From Microplitis mediator (lineage: Eukaryota > Arthropoda > Insecta > Hymenoptera > Braconidae), in assembly GCF_029852145.1 (NCBI RefSeq), contig NC_079972.1, positions 11,840,986 through 11,904,985 on the forward strand: a stretch of DNA of 64,000 bases, in the 5' to 3' direction. The position numbers were made by a program, and so were the translations under genes. The first letter of the stretch is position 1. Each line of letters opens with the position of its first letter. Shown piece after piece: positions 11,800 to 24,768 of the stretch. The notes under the pieces are model-generated. The model was not told where the DNA came from, ran no database searches, and saw only the letters and a list, made by a program, of their open reading frames with translations.

Positions 11800-14700
11800 T
11801 GTAAAATTGATAATTAAATAAATAACCAATTTAAAAATAATTATTGCGTTAGTTTATTCTTGATTCCCTATTTTCTATTCAACTGCCAGATTATTCAGTC
11901 ATTTCATCTCACACACACACGAAACGATCTTAGCAATCGTAATACTGTCACAACCCCTTTTACTTTACTCTCCTTGTCCCCAAGTAGTCTAAGTTATTTT
12001 GTGATTTTGAATGAGAAGAATGCTCGTGGTCGCTTACCCACGTCACCCTTCTGCCCTTCTGCGATTCACAAAACTACCACTTACCCCTTTTAGCAACTAC
12101 TATACTCAACTCACCAAATACATTACTAACTAACTATACATATACAAAACCATAGTAACCGTAGTTTCCTATTTCACCCTCTTCTATTTCTCCATACCTC
12201 TCTCTTTCTGTCTCCTCTCTATCTACGTGTTTTCTAGCGCATCCATGAGTATCCCGACAATCGGTGCCACAGAATATTTTCATACAAATGTTTCGCGGAA
12301 ATGACAAGGGGGTTACTTGAGAGTGCTTGGATCCAACCACATTATCCGCAGGGCTCAGATGCTCGGTTTATTTTTTTGTATTTTTTTTCTCCTCTTTTTT
12401 AACAGAACCATGATGCAAGCCCTCATTACTCGGCCCAAGGGGTTAGTTGGAAACGGTAATTGTTTTTAATCACTCGGGGACGAGTCAGGGAAGGGTTGGA
12501 CACATGAATTCACTCTCATTTTTCCTATCCGTTATCTGCTACCCACTATCCGCTATCCACATTTTTTTCCACGTTTTTTTTTTCGTGATGAACCAAACGA
12601 AGTAACATCACGTTTACATTTAGCAACAATGCCAGGGGTCGAGCCTGTGGTTATCGATGCAATACAGACATGTATATTTTGTTTAATGTATGAGTAATGG
12701 AAGATGGAAAATATTTACGCGACTTGACCACGCGTGTTTGCATTTATTTTGTGATGAGTATACTTTAGTGCATTTGCTAGGCTTCTCGGAATAGTAAAAT
12801 TAGTACAGAGGGTGATGGGTAAAGAGTAAAGAGTAGCGTAAAGTGTAATTGGTATGGACTGTGGAATATAGGGTATAGGGTATGGGGGTATGTAAAGAAA
12901 CGTTTAACGAGTACATGACATGGAAAAGTGTAATTTGTATATTACGCGTGTCGTTATGATAATAAATTAAATTTACTGTATTATTTCACGTTTCACCGTA
13001 GGTATTATACGGTTTGTTTTTACACGAGACACGTGTAATGGGTGTGCGGATGTTATTGCTGATGATGGTGAAAATTTTTTATTATATAAAAATAAATGAA
13101 TGAAAATATAAAAATAATAGATTACGCACGTGGACGTTATTTTTTTTGGCTGTTTCAATTTTTGATTTTATTTATTTATTTTTTTTTTCATGCGTGGAAA
13201 TTGTAAATATTTTTTTTTTACGGCTTGAAAAATAAAAATAGTAAAAGGTGTGCATGAAAATTTATTTATTTTTATGGACAATTGAAGTTAAAAAATAAAA
13301 ATAATTTTATTTTCATTTTCAATTTAAATGTACGCAGCAATTGAATAAATGAAAATTTATACGAGCAATTAAAGTTTAAAATTGATGTAAAATTCATTTA
13401 AATAAAATAATTAACTCCGATAAATAGAGTAAGATTTTTTTTTTAAACAGTAATAAAATTAATGAAATAATGAATCTAAAGACAAAAAGATAAAAAGTAA
13501 TCCCAGGTGTGTATGTTCGTGCCTCTAAAATCAGTAGTGATATTGGACAGGCCTGGAAAGTAATATACAGTAGCGAAATGACAAACAAGGCTCTTAACTG
13601 GTTTTACGCGCACTGGCAATTATCAAAGTTGTCAGGCAGCTCGTTGGTGCCTTCATTTATGTGCATATAAACACGAAACACTGGGCACACGAAAATATAG
13701 CGTGCACGGAAATCCAACTCTAATAAAATAACTAAAAAATACGTTACAATAAAATTATATATCTCCATGTGGATTTTCAATGCGTGACAGCAATATTTTT
13801 TATTTCCCTCAATTTTATATCTTCAATTTCGCTTCACTTCTTTCTATTCGTTTATAAAAATCCAGTGCAATAAAATTTTAATTGTTCACTTTTTAAATGG
13901 AATTTTTTAATATATTTTTTCTCTTTTGTAGAAACGTTGTAGTAGTAGATGAATTAATAATAATGTATAGTATAACAAATAGTAATAAAAATGATTGACT
14001 GGAGGTCATTTTTTGTTGTTGATTGAAGGGGATGTAGTAAAGACTTTGAAAATATCCCATTGAGTCAAGTTGCATGCTATCCTGTTAGATTCATCGGCGA
14101 TTAATAAAACTGCTCACGTTTAGGTTTGTGTACATATACATGTGTCAGGGGTGAGACGGTGAGAGTATTGGGTGTGAAAAAAGGCCAAACTAGTGAAAAA
14201 AAAAAAAAAGATCAAATAATGAAAGAAGCGTCAGTATCTAATGGAACACTATTTTTATTTGTTCATATATATATATATATATATACATATGCAGTACACG
14301 ATAGTTGGAATAATAATATTCAGTGGGATAACATCACAAGTAAAAGCAACCCATCATCACTACCACTACAACTACCGCCTAATGTACACCCTAAAGAATA
14401 TCTAATTATCGTACACGTGACTTGACACGTGTGGGAAGCGCCTACCATATATTCTCAAACACTCGGTACAACTATTTTTCAGATTCGTTTATATTATTAT
14501 ATGAGGATATGGGAACAGAGAGCCTTTAATTTCATAGACTGCCTCCCGGTGCGATATTTTGTAAAGTTTACTCGCACCTACTTTAACAGTCTATGAAATG
14601 TATTCTGTCATTAACTGTTAGTCATCGGGGGGTGCACCAAAAACACACATCCATGCATGTCATACAACAGATACACAAATACAACTTTAAATTTTTATAA

Positions 14701-16680
14701 AAATTTAACCACAATGGGAAAATAATTATCTATGTAAATATTTTATTTATTTATCGTTTTAATTAATCTCTAATTAGCATATCATATATTTAAATATGTT
14801 AATAAAATTAAATATGGGAAACTACTGACAGTTGGATTCGAAACCTGATCATTTGGGTTACCAGCAAAACCAACAGTATTTTAATTTAATTAGTTAATTA
14901 AGTAAAAGTCATAAATTTTCTCAGATCAATTGAGATTTGTTGAGATATATATGATGCTCATTAAATACTTGATGGACAATAGGCAACAAAAAATGTGAAA
15001 TAAATTTTTTGTTGAGTCTAAAATGTTCAAGTGGTTCCCAGGCGTACAAAAGCTATCGACGGCAATCAGGTGTCCTCGGCGACAACTATTACCCGAGTGA
15101 ATGACTCGACCGCGCTTTAATATTTACTATTTCATCCCTCGAGAGTACTCGAAATCGTGGATACATCTCTGACGTGCGTACTCCAACACCATTACAATAC
15201 TTTTTCTCCTTTTAACTCCCCGTCAATATGTTTCGATCCGGGGGTGTTGAGAGCCATGTATTGGGCACGAAAAAGGGGTGTGCAACAGTAACGATGTGTA
15301 GTATGTGTACGTAAAATGAGGTAAGGGTGAAAGTGTGTGCGAGGATAAGGATACTCATTTTCCAATGGCCATCAATACTTTTCTTGCTCTCTGATTTGGA
15401 CCCTCGCATTTAAAGTGGAGTTAATTGATCGGAAGTCTTGAGGCTGCACGTGTCATTTTTTGCTCATAGTAAGCCCATGGTGTGCATTTGTATACGACAA
15501 AATCCGACGGTGCTTTGACATTCTTTGTATCGAAAATAAATAATAACTTGGAGGGTTTTTAAAATATATTTTTATTTAATTGACTGTATAATAACTATTC
15601 AAAATAATAATAATATATAAAATGAATAGAAAATAATTATTTTTTAATTAAAATATCCTTGACGATATTCATGAAATTTTTGAGGCAAAGATTGAATCAG
15701 AGAATCGATAAAAGTTAATAAATAAAATAAATAAATAAAATGAATAAAGTGGAGAATGATTGGCAGAAATCGATTTAACGGATCGTGGAGACATGCTTCC
15801 ACACATGATCTCAGTATTGTATATTTTTTTATATGGTTACATTTATGATGAGACAGCAGGAAAGCGTCATGCCTCGTCGGTTACGAAAAAAAACGAAAAA
15901 ATGAAGTGTATCCTTTTTTCTCAGTTGGTTTTTTTTTATTATTTAAGGGAGAGAATGTAATCGATGATTCGCCAGTTTCCCTTGTTGTATGCACGAGTCA
16001 CCACGCGGCTTATGTCCATTCTCCATTTAACTTCTCACTTTTATTCAGCACTACCTCCATTTTATTTTATTATCGTGGACATTTTTTTTATCCATATCCT
16101 TGCCAAAAATATAACACCATAAATAATACATATATAATATCATTCATCAGTTTTTGTCACCTACACTGCACATTAGTATATCTGACTTGCAAAAAATGAG
16201 GAGAACAAAATTCAATGTAGTTGTTTCTAAAAATAAAATGCAAATCATACAGAGAATGTAAAAAAATGAAGGAGAGTTACGATAGCATGTAGAATAAATT
16301 GAGAAGTTGAATATAAATGACATTCAAATGCGAGCAAGTAGCGAAATGACGAAAGTATATATATTTATGTATGTTTTGGGGATTGTCAAGAGATGTTTGG
16401 TTTCTATATATACATATATGTAGCATGTAGTATTATTTTGGTAGAGTAATTGGCCAGTATTCATATATATATCAAGCAATTGAATTTTTACGCAATTTTC
16501 AATGTGTCGCAGAAGCGCAGTTGATATTTCTTTAGGGTACACACCCTAGTGACAACCCTCTTTTCATTTTCACATTATCTGCATATGTTTGTTTGATAAT
16601 TTTGCTTTTATTTATTTCGAATCTATGACTAACTGGAAAGTCATCGAAAAAATCTTTATTTCTATCAGAAAGAATACCCG
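11800..16680. other. Non-coding stretch
   Basis: No gene supported. A CT-rich tract lies at about 12170-12220, and AT-rich low-complexity DNA occupies 12950-13480 and 15540-15760. An (AT)n run lies at about 14266-14288. A two-stem hairpin at 14529-14599 is listed separately. Frames of 60-99 codons lack signal-peptide, domain or splice support. Confidence 0.55.
14529..14599. other. 71-nt two-stem hairpin
   Basis: A 13-bp perfect outer stem pairs ATTTCATAGACTG (14529-14541) with CAGTCTATGAAAT (14587-14599). A 7-bp inner stem pairs GGTGCGA (14548-14554) with TCGCACC (14572-14578). The internal loop is asymmetric (6 and 8 nt) and the apical loop is 17 nt. Size and shape would allow a small structured RNA or a tiny inverted-repeat element. 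It matches no microRNA that I can recall. Confidence 0.3.
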
Positions 16681-16684
16681 TGAA

Positions 16685-16905
16685 AAATTAATCATACATG
16701 GCCGTATATGCCTCATATATGAAGCATATATGGCCATACGTGGGCATACAAACTTTATTAATAGTCATGCATGGCCATATATGAACCATACAAGGCCATG
16801 TATGGCCATACATGGTTGTGTATGACTATATATGCCCATGATTAATTAACCATATATGGCCGTATATAATCCGTGTATGGCCATGCATGGTCATACATAG
16901 TCATG
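16685..16905. repeat. ATGGCCAT-rich satellite-like array, left part
   Basis: Many imperfect copies of CATATATGGCCAT, CATGTATGGCCATACATGG and related words occur without a strict period. The word ATGGCCAT is its own reverse complement, so both strands look alike. The array resumes at 17526 after two inserted elements. Frames across it, rich in HAWPYM-like strings, are repeat artefacts. Confidence 0.7.
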
Positions 16906-17090
16906 CACTGAAAAAAAAAATCTCTAGCAGCTAGCGATTTTTAATCGTCAGTTGCAAGCTATTATTTCACTAACTGCTAGCGATTTTTCCTTTAACAGGT
17001 AGCAATTAAAAATCGCTTGCTGGAAGCGATTTTTTCGCTAGCAGCTAACGATTAAAAATCGCTAGCAGCTATCGATGATTTTTTTCAGTG
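16906..17090. mobile_element. CACTGAAAAA-ended MITE with GCTAGCAGCTA words
   Basis: 185 bp between CACTGAAAAAAAAAA and TTTTTTTCAGTG. TG lies directly outside both ends (16904-16905 and 17091-17092). The interior repeats CTAGCAGCTAGCGATTTTTA and its complement several times. It is inserted in the ATGGCCAT array. Confidence 0.75.
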
Positions 17091-17100
17091 TGTCTGACCA

Positions 17101-17525
17101 CACTGTTAGAAGTATTTATTTGAGCCAAATAAGCCATTTCTTAATAGTTAATAAATGGCTTATTTGAATAGAAAGAAATGACACATGAAGTTAAGGTAAT
17201 AACCTTGAATGGAATGAGTGTGATTGTTAGTAAAAATTTATTATAATATTTCATTTTTCTTATTTCTTTTGTACAATAATTTTTATCTTCAATTAACATT
17301 AATTGTGTGTATTATTTTCTTTAAAAATATAAAATTAAACAGTCCTATAAATTATTTGTCATAACCTTACTTAATTAACTTCATGTATCATTTCTTTCTA
17401 TTCAAATAAGCCATTTATTAACCATTAAGAAATGCCTTATTTGGCCCAAATAAATCTCATTCAATAAATCATTTATTAACTATTAATAAATATTTATTTG
17501 GCTCAAATAAATACTTCTAACAGTG
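17101..17525. mobile_element. CACTGTTAGAAG-ended MITE
   Basis: The ends CACTGTTAGAAGTATTTATT and AATAAATACTTCTAACAGTG are inverted copies. The similarity continues inward through TTGAGCCAAATAAG and CTTATTTGGCCCAA-type strings to about 60 bp. CA lies outside both ends. It lies 10 bp after the previous element, in the same array. Confidence 0.75.
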
Positions 17526-17712
17526 CATATATGGCCATGTATTTCCGTGATTAATTTAACATATATGGCCATGTATGGCCATATATAGTCCATGTATGGG
17601 CATATATGGCCATACAAGGCTATGTATGACAATATATGACCATGCATGTCTGTAATTTACTAAACATATATGGCCACATATGGCCATATATGGTCCATGT
17701 ATGGGCATATAA
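17526..17712. repeat. ATGGCCAT-rich satellite-like array, right part
   Basis: Continuation of the array at 16685-16905, with the same words (ATATATGGCCATGTATGGCC and variants). It shows that both MITEs entered an existing array. Confidence 0.7.
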
Positions 17713-18061
17713 TATATTGTACTTTTAAAAAAATTTATTATTACTTTTGGCTGATATCTAATTTGTGTATATAAGCATTCACGGCTGACAAATTTCGACC
17801 CGCTTTTTGTGGTAGACCAGACATGAAACATCAAAGCCATTGACAGATTAGTTGACATGTCAGATTGTCAATAAACTTGAGGCTGAAAAGCTGCTCGAGA
17901 GTGGACTGTCTATTTCAGTGAAAGGGAAATAAAATGTAGTTTTGTTAAAGACCTGGATCAAGTTGATGTGAATGAGTGTAACTACTAACTAGAACTTAAC
18001 TGACCAGTGGTCAGTTTCCCTTTCCCATGCTCGGGTTGTTATAATCAGCACATATATACTT

Positions 18062-18244
18062 ATGTCTAGGACAAAAGAACCCACTTGGACAGTCGTGTTT
18101 ACTGGGAATGAGAAAAACTACAGATGGAGAAAAGATGAAAAGCATGAGTACGATCTCGATAAGCCATCACCACAGGAAATAATGATAAGTACCGTGAGAC
18201 TTTTGAATTCGGTTTTTGAAATGAGGCTTTATGAATTTGTTTGA
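18062..18244 (+). CDS. Possible small ORF, 60 codons, unknown
   Basis: An ATG-started frame of 60 codons ending in TGA. Its composition is hydrophilic and balanced, unlike the phenylalanine/lysine-rich chance frames around it, and it has tryptophans near residues 9 and 22. I recognise no domain. There is no signal peptide, no polyadenylation signal tied to it, and no splice partner that I can defend. It could be a real small protein, one exon of a larger gene, or chance. Confidence 0.15.
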   Translation: MSRTKEPTWTVVFTGNEKNYRWRKDEKHEYDLDKPSPQEIMISTVRLLNSVFEMRLYEFV

Positions 18245-20879
18245 AGTTCTTTGACAATTCGCTAATTAATAAATTTTTATACATTTTTGTGGCTATTAAA
18301 AAAATACAGAAATTCAATTTTCAAAAATTTTTTTATAATGACCAAATTAATATGAAAATGAAAATTGTCAAAAAAAATAATTTTGAATGAAACCTTAGCC
18401 AGAAAATGGTCATCATTAACCAGTAGATATTTACAAGAAAGAAAAGAAAATAATAATAAGAAAAAAATGGCTCTTTGAAGCTCCCTAAAGAGACTGGAAT
18501 TTTGTCCACCCTCTGTCCCAGTACGTTTTCCAAATTGACCGTAGTGATACGTCTATGAAGAGACAGCTCTCTTGAGGTAACTCTAAGAAAGATGAAAAGA
18601 GAAAAGAGTTTTTTTTTATCAAGGATATCTTTGTCAAGGGTTGCGAGTATCAGCTTACCCCAATTTCACCCCAATCATTTTGAAACTCAAAACCCTGACT
18701 TGCCGTCTTATATATATTTATATATTTTTTTTTCATTTCATTTTTTATTAAACCTCGAGACATCTTTTTATACCACGGATATTGATATATAAAAATCGGA
18801 AAGACTCTGGCTAGAGGTCCATACAACGAGGACAAGGAATGAAATAAGATAAATTGCTGTATGTCAAAATTTACGTCGACCAATTTTTCACGATGCTACG
18901 ACGCGCAAGAACAACGAATAGAAAATTATTGTGTCGACATTTTTCAACCACTCATACGGAACCTACTAAAAAGGTGACAAAGCCCTTTTTTCTATCTACA
19001 GTGTGTGGGTTTAAATAAATATAGACAGACATATATACATATATATGTACGTTTTTTTTTATAGGAATATATCGATATAGCCCGAGGGAGATATAAAAAG
19101 ATATGCTGGTTTAAGAAATGGCCGTCGATTTCCTTAAATCGTCTCTCGCATGGTATCATAATGTGGGTTGTGATGCCACCAAGTCGATCAGCCCTCAACG
19201 CATTGTCACCTTTTAAATAAATTACTTGAAATATTTTTTAAATTATGGTTTTTTAAAATTAATTTATCAAATGCGAATCCACCTAAAATGGTGTAATAAA
19301 GAGACAGTTTGTAAGGAAGTTCTGTTGAATTTAAATTTATGACGAATGTCCATAAAAAATGTAAGATAAGTAGCGCGTGATTGTCGATACTTTTCAGGAA
19401 ATTGTTGGTTATACGTGAGCATGAAAATAGAGTAGCGCATCTATGAAATGCCCATCTTTTGTGAAAATAGTTTGTGAAATTCTGTTGGCTGAGTTGCCAT
19501 AAACTCTGTGTGTGTATATGTGTGTGACGTTTTTCAACTAGTACTCAAGGCCTCATTTCCACCGCCCAAAAGTCGTAAAGTGTCCTCTCAAGAGAGAAAG
19601 ACTGGGTTGGGAGATAGAACACGAAACGAGAAAATTTTTAAGGCTAACTTTACAGCGCTTTGTTCTTTATGCTTTACTCTCTTTCTCTTTGTTGTGAGCT
19701 ATGAAAAACTGTTTAACCTTTCTACGACTGGTAATTATGTTTAAATCTTTAACAAACTAACAAACATTTACCGGTACGTATTTTTCAAGATGTATAATAT
19801 AATTTATTCTATTAAAGTTTAAACTGGATTTTTTTAGCTCCCATTTCTGACAAACTAATTTAGTAGTAGACATTTTTAAACATGGACGATTTAAATATTT
19901 ATCCTCACTTGCCATTTTTCTCGGTCTTTTTTAACTCAAGTAATTGCTCGACTATTATTATTCATTTTCCACTACCAAATTCTCGTGTGAACTTTACAAA
20001 ATATACTACCATAAAAATATTTGAATTAATTTGAAAGCCCTGAAAATCAATAATTAATTTACCAATAATTTGAGGTTAGCTTGATTTGAACCCATCCTCA
20101 ATCCACTTTTATAAAATTTATTATCAACCGGATTTCCATAACAAAAAAAATACTTTAGCCCGGAAATTGAATATTCCCCGTTATATAATTGACGACAAAT
20201 AAAAAAAGTCCATTATTTTTATTGAAACAAACTAAAAAAGTATAGGACGGTCAAGTGAAGCCAGCAGAAGTATCTATTGTATTATTTGTATAAGCCCTAC
20301 TAAGAGACAATAGACACTTTGATATAAATATGTTGCATAACAATAAACCAAAGCTGAGTAAGTTTGGTCATACCACAAGATTCAAAGTTTAGCTGACGGT
20401 CAATAGATGAGCAGTAACAATACTCAACACTGGTGCACTAGTACTTGTGTAAAATTTTGTATTACTCTCAGTGAGTTCTTTCCTCTTCGCCCCTTTGCTA
20501 TAAAGCAGTCACGTGTCTCTATGCTGTATATGAGGGGTCGTTGAATAGCAAGCTACAACATAGTCGCTACGGTGTTTCAAAACAGAGATGCTCTCACGAT
20601 GGGGTTCTCCCTCTTTTGCTTACTGTTGATGCTCTTCACTCATATATACACTCATAAATACATACATGTACACACACGTACACTCTATTTCGATCAAAAC
20701 CTCTACGTCTTTTACGCCCTTTTCATCCTACACTAGGGTTGGCGTGACATGATGGTGTGACCAGCAACCACCGCTCATTAACGTCCGAATGTTGCGTCGG
20801 GCGTGGCTTTTATCTATCTATACATAAATATATAGCAACATTTATACACATATACATACATATGTACAAACGCTGTTTA

Positions 20880-21211
20880 CCTGCGTTATCTCAACAATTC
20901 CGTGGTTTATGCAATTCAACACACCACAAAACTGATGGGAATCCTCATCTAGCCGGACAATGTGAAAGTTCTTTTGCTCATTTCCTGTATCCCGAGAGTG
21001 GCATCCCAGTATATTGTGTACTATGTTGATACTGATGCCTTTTCCGTGGCAGGGTGTCAAGTACGATCAACGGATATTTGCCCCGGAGATCGGTGTACTT
21101 TGCGGACTGATGGCTGAAAGTCCGTCGAGTGATGAGTACTCGTTTATGACGCGAGTGATATCACAGTGTGGTGTGCAATGGTTTGTATCCACTCTGTCCA
21201 CACGTGTCTAA
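20880..21211. other. Complex segment with protein-like frames on both strands
   Basis: On the plus strand, one frame runs to a stop at 21027-21029. A second frame starts after an AG at about 21051-21052 preceded by a pyrimidine-poor tract and stays open to 21211. On the minus strand, a frame through about 21069-20880 ends at CAG|GTAAAC, a good donor consensus. All three frames have mixed, protein-like composition, but none matches a family I know. At most one strand can be real. A conserved non-coding element is an alternative. Confidence 0.2.
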
Positions 21212-21309
21212 CACTAATAATCGTAAATTTGCTTTCCATTACTTGGGAAAATCATATATGTTTCTCGATATTTTTACTTATTCACACAACAACGAAATAT
21301 AATACTGTA

Positions 21310-21937
21310 CACTGAGAAAAAAAATACTTTTATTAAGAACATTTACTTGATACAAGAATATATATTCTTGATAATTTTCAAGAATATATAATTTTCTCTC
21401 AAGAATTCGTAGAATTGAAGGAAATAATTTTTTTTTAATTCAAGTAAAGCTATATTATTTTGTTTACTCATAATATAATATCAAATTCATATAATAACAA
21501 CAATACACGGAAAAAAATGAACTATATAAATTGAGAATGACAAGTAATATAATGACAAAGTGATCAGTAAATACCATCATTCTAAATAGTAATTTTTTCA
21601 TTTGTGATTAAAACGTTAATAATTACAGGATAAGTATGAAAATTTATTGTCTATGCAAGAAAAATGAATATTTGAACTTCAAAAATCGTAACTGATACTT
21701 AAAAAATAGAAGATACGTATTATAAAATTTACTATTTGAATGTTAAAATTCCCCATATTGACAACCGGGTTCCGGGTTATAATTTCAAATAGTAATTTTT
21801 AAAGTTTTTTTTTCCGTGTAAATTTGATGCTCTTTACTCAAGAAATTGATAATTAATAATAATAAAATAAAATATTTTGCACGGATTTCTTGAACCAAGA
21901 AATTCTTGTTTAGAAAATAGTATTTTTTTTCTCAGTG
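21310..21937. mobile_element. CACTGAGAAAA-ended MITE (outer element of a nest)
   Basis: The ends CACTGAGAAAAAAAATACTT and GTATTTTTTTTCTCAGTG are inverted copies, with TA at both flanks (21308-21309 and 21938-21939). Removing the inserted element at 21506-21818 leaves about 315 bp. That remainder aligns along its length with the reverse complement of the element at 32385-32916, including words near AATTTGATGCTCTTTACTC. It has no open frame, so it is non-autonomous. Confidence 0.85.
21506..21818. mobile_element. CACGGAAAAAA-ended MITE nested in 21310-21937
   Basis: Ends CACGGAAAAAAATGAACTAT and TTTTTTTTTCCGTG, with TA on both sides (21504-21505 and 21819-21820). Comparison with the empty copy at 32385-32916 shows one TA at this point, so the TA duplication is confirmed within the window. 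Confidence 0.85.
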
Positions 21938-24062
21938 TACAACTCACTAGATATTTCATTCTTTTGTAATAAAATAGAGATGAATTTATTAGTAAATTAA
22001 TGCATTTTTATTGGGACAAATAAATAATTTGATTGATGTGACAAAAATTAATCAGCATTAGGAATATAATCGATCACGCGATACTTAATGGTAACAGTAA
22101 AGTAGAATTGTGTTTTGCAGTATGGTAGTAAGAGGGATATAAATGCACAAGAGTTACATATGGGATTCCGTGACAGGGTAAAGGATTGTTTGGTGGGGAG
22201 GATTGTTCGCGAGTAGTCACTGGGGTTGAATTATGGGACATAGTGGGTGCGCCTCTATATCTATTCACCCCGACGATACGACGCCTGAGAATAAAGAATA
22301 ATAATATAAAATAATAAAATAAGGGAGTAAAAGAGTTTAATAGATGAGTTGAGAATCTACTGTGATATGGGTAATGTTGTATTGTGATCTATGTAATTTC
22401 CACGGATCGATTGCTGGTTGGTATACAATTCGCTGATTGGCTGTAAATCTTATGGATAAAGTCGTTAATGCTGCAGTTAATAACCCTCACTCTTTTCTGC
22501 TCTTGTATATATTTATCTGTACTACGTCTATTTGTATGCTTGAGTGAGCACACGATACATGACACAGTACACAGTATACAGATGTATGGAAATAGTGTAG
22601 TATAGAAGCAAAGAGGGAAAGGAGTGTGAGCAGAATATGGAGGCGTTCGTGTGAGTCAAGGGTCTTTAATGGATCGATACACAAGGGCGTTGTAGATACG
22701 AAAAAGAGTTAATTATCCTAACGAAGCGGAAGAATTGAGGGCATCAAATTACTTTTTACCTGAGTCGTTTAATTGATTTATGCGTTTATTTGTTTCCTAA
22801 GTGATTTAGGATTCATACGCTTACCGGTGGGAATACCAACCGATGTTAGGTTCGTTTTTTATTTTATTCAGACGTTTTACGCTCTTTCAAGTGTTTTCTT
22901 TATTTATTCATCCGCTTTAGAAATTAAAGTAATAAATTTTTGGTTGAATAAATCTTTGGTTTTTTTTTCAAATACATCAGCCAATATTTTAAATTTTTGT
23001 AACTACCAAAAATCGCTCGATTTTCTTAACGAGTTCCCATCGAAGGAAAAACTGAAAATGAGTATAATTAATCTCAAAATAATATTTGTTGAATAGATTG
23101 AATTCAATGGCATAGAAGATAATAATTTATATTTCTGTTAATTCACAGACAATATTATTGTATATTTATGGCATCACTTATTAACAAAAAGATAAATATG
23201 ATGTATTATGATTGTTAACTGTGGGAACGCACGAAAGATAAAATAAAGTAAAGTAAAGTAAAATATAGGTATAGACTATTAATAATAATCCAGCAAAGCT
23301 CTTATTTTAGTTTTCGTGACATGGGCTAATAAAGTTGCTGCCGCTAATTTTGTAGAACCCTCAATATATACGAGTATTAAGAGAGTAAGCAAAGTGAAAA
23401 CAAGACACAAGGGGTGTAGCAGTCAGCCACTTTAAGCGACGAGTAAAACACCACCGCCAATTTTCTACAAGGGATTCACCGCAGGGTTACACGTCGTGTT
23501 CGGGCTTTAAAATCACCTACGGCGTAGGAAATATGCTTCCACGTCTTTTTCCGGGGTCTTTAGATTTAAATCTAATAAATACTTCCTTTCATTTTAAAGA
23601 GGGTGAAAAATCAATGGCCCGATATTTCCGGGATTCAATAATACTTCTGGTGGCCTACACTCACACCGTTCACGTGTCACCTGTATTGCATTATGTAATT
23701 CACCCTAAATGCTACTAAATGTCTAACTAATTTAATCTAACGTCTACACATCCCCTTCTGTGCTTTGTCTAATTTTTTTTCCCACGCATTTTATTATATT
23801 ATTAAATTATCTCACCTAAAAATAGCTGTACATAATATTTCAATTATTTTAATGGAATTTAAGTGATCACCTGCAATTATTTTATTTATTGTGATAATAA
23901 TCTCTGTCATTGATACCAAATGACATTTGAAATGAAATTGACCGTTGGAATTGATAATAATAAAATAATAAATTTACCAAGAGACTAATGATACTACGGA
24001 CAGTAAATGAGAAAAAAATTTTGATACAATTTGAGTGGTTCTGTTAAATCAATTGCAATTTT
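21938..24062. other. Non-coding stretch
   Basis: No gene supported. A 107-codon frame at 22773-23096 has the AT-biased, aromatic-rich composition of chance frames and no domain. I see no repeat ends or RNA structures. Confidence 0.5.
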
Positions 24063-24768
24063 TGCACACCTCTAGCGCGAAAGCGCTGAGGGTGCTTTAT
24101 AAACGGTTTTTTTTTTATTCGACTATTTTACGCACATAAAAATCTTTCTATACTATTTTTATTACACCAAGATAGGTAAAATTGTATACTAGCATGTAGA
24201 GAATTTATTAAGGATCAATTTGAACCCAAAATTAAGTCGATTCATTATTTTATTTATTTAAAATAAATTATATTAACTCAAGAAACCAATGCTGTCAATT
24301 GTTACGTACGAAACTTTGTAAACAATAACTCGATAGACATCGTTAATCGGCCTAACTTTTTTTTTATTGTCTTTGTATTTTTTATCACAAGAATCCTTAT
24401 GAAAATTACTATCTGAATCCTTTTAGTTTAATTGTAATTAATTAACGACGTAAAACTAATTACTCGTGAAAAATTTAGCTGCTATTTTTACTGTAGTTAT
24501 TATTTTTTTCATTGTTCCTCTCTATCAACTACTGATAGCAGCACTAGAGTATCAGTATGTTTGAAAAAAAAGGGGCATCTAAGACAAACGGCGGGATAAT
24601 TAACAAAAAATGTTAGTAAAAAAATATTAAACTGATAATAAGAAATAAAAAAATCAAATTGATAATTTCTAAGTTGAATAAAAGTTCATAATAAAAAAAA
24701 AATACATTAATATTATATGACAAAAGTAATGATTAAAAATAAAATGAGCGATCGGATTGAGGTGTGCA
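24063..24768. mobile_element. Possible element with TGCACACCTC ends
   Basis: TGCACACCTC (24063-24072) and GAGGTGTGCA (24759-24768) are a perfect 10-bp inverted pair about 700 bp apart. Just inside the left end is the GC-rich hairpin word AGCGCGAAAGCGCT. The target duplication is unclear and the interior is AT-rich without a frame. The pair is short enough to be chance. Confidence 0.3.

Larger units (their letters stand above)
17713..21309. other. Non-coding stretch with weak coding candidates
   Basis: No firm gene. A 60-codon frame at 18062-18244 and a segment at 20880-21211 are listed separately as weak candidates. The rest is AT-rich, with TACA/TATA microsatellites at about 19020-19075 and 20640-20690. 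Confidence 0.5.

Noticed and set aside
14828..14875. tRNA-like GGTTTCGAATCCAAC on the minus strand
   Set aside because: No cloverleaf can be drawn around it; no A box.
17556..17858. 100-codon minus frame rich in HAWPYM-like strings
   Set aside because: Translation of the ATGGCCAT array.
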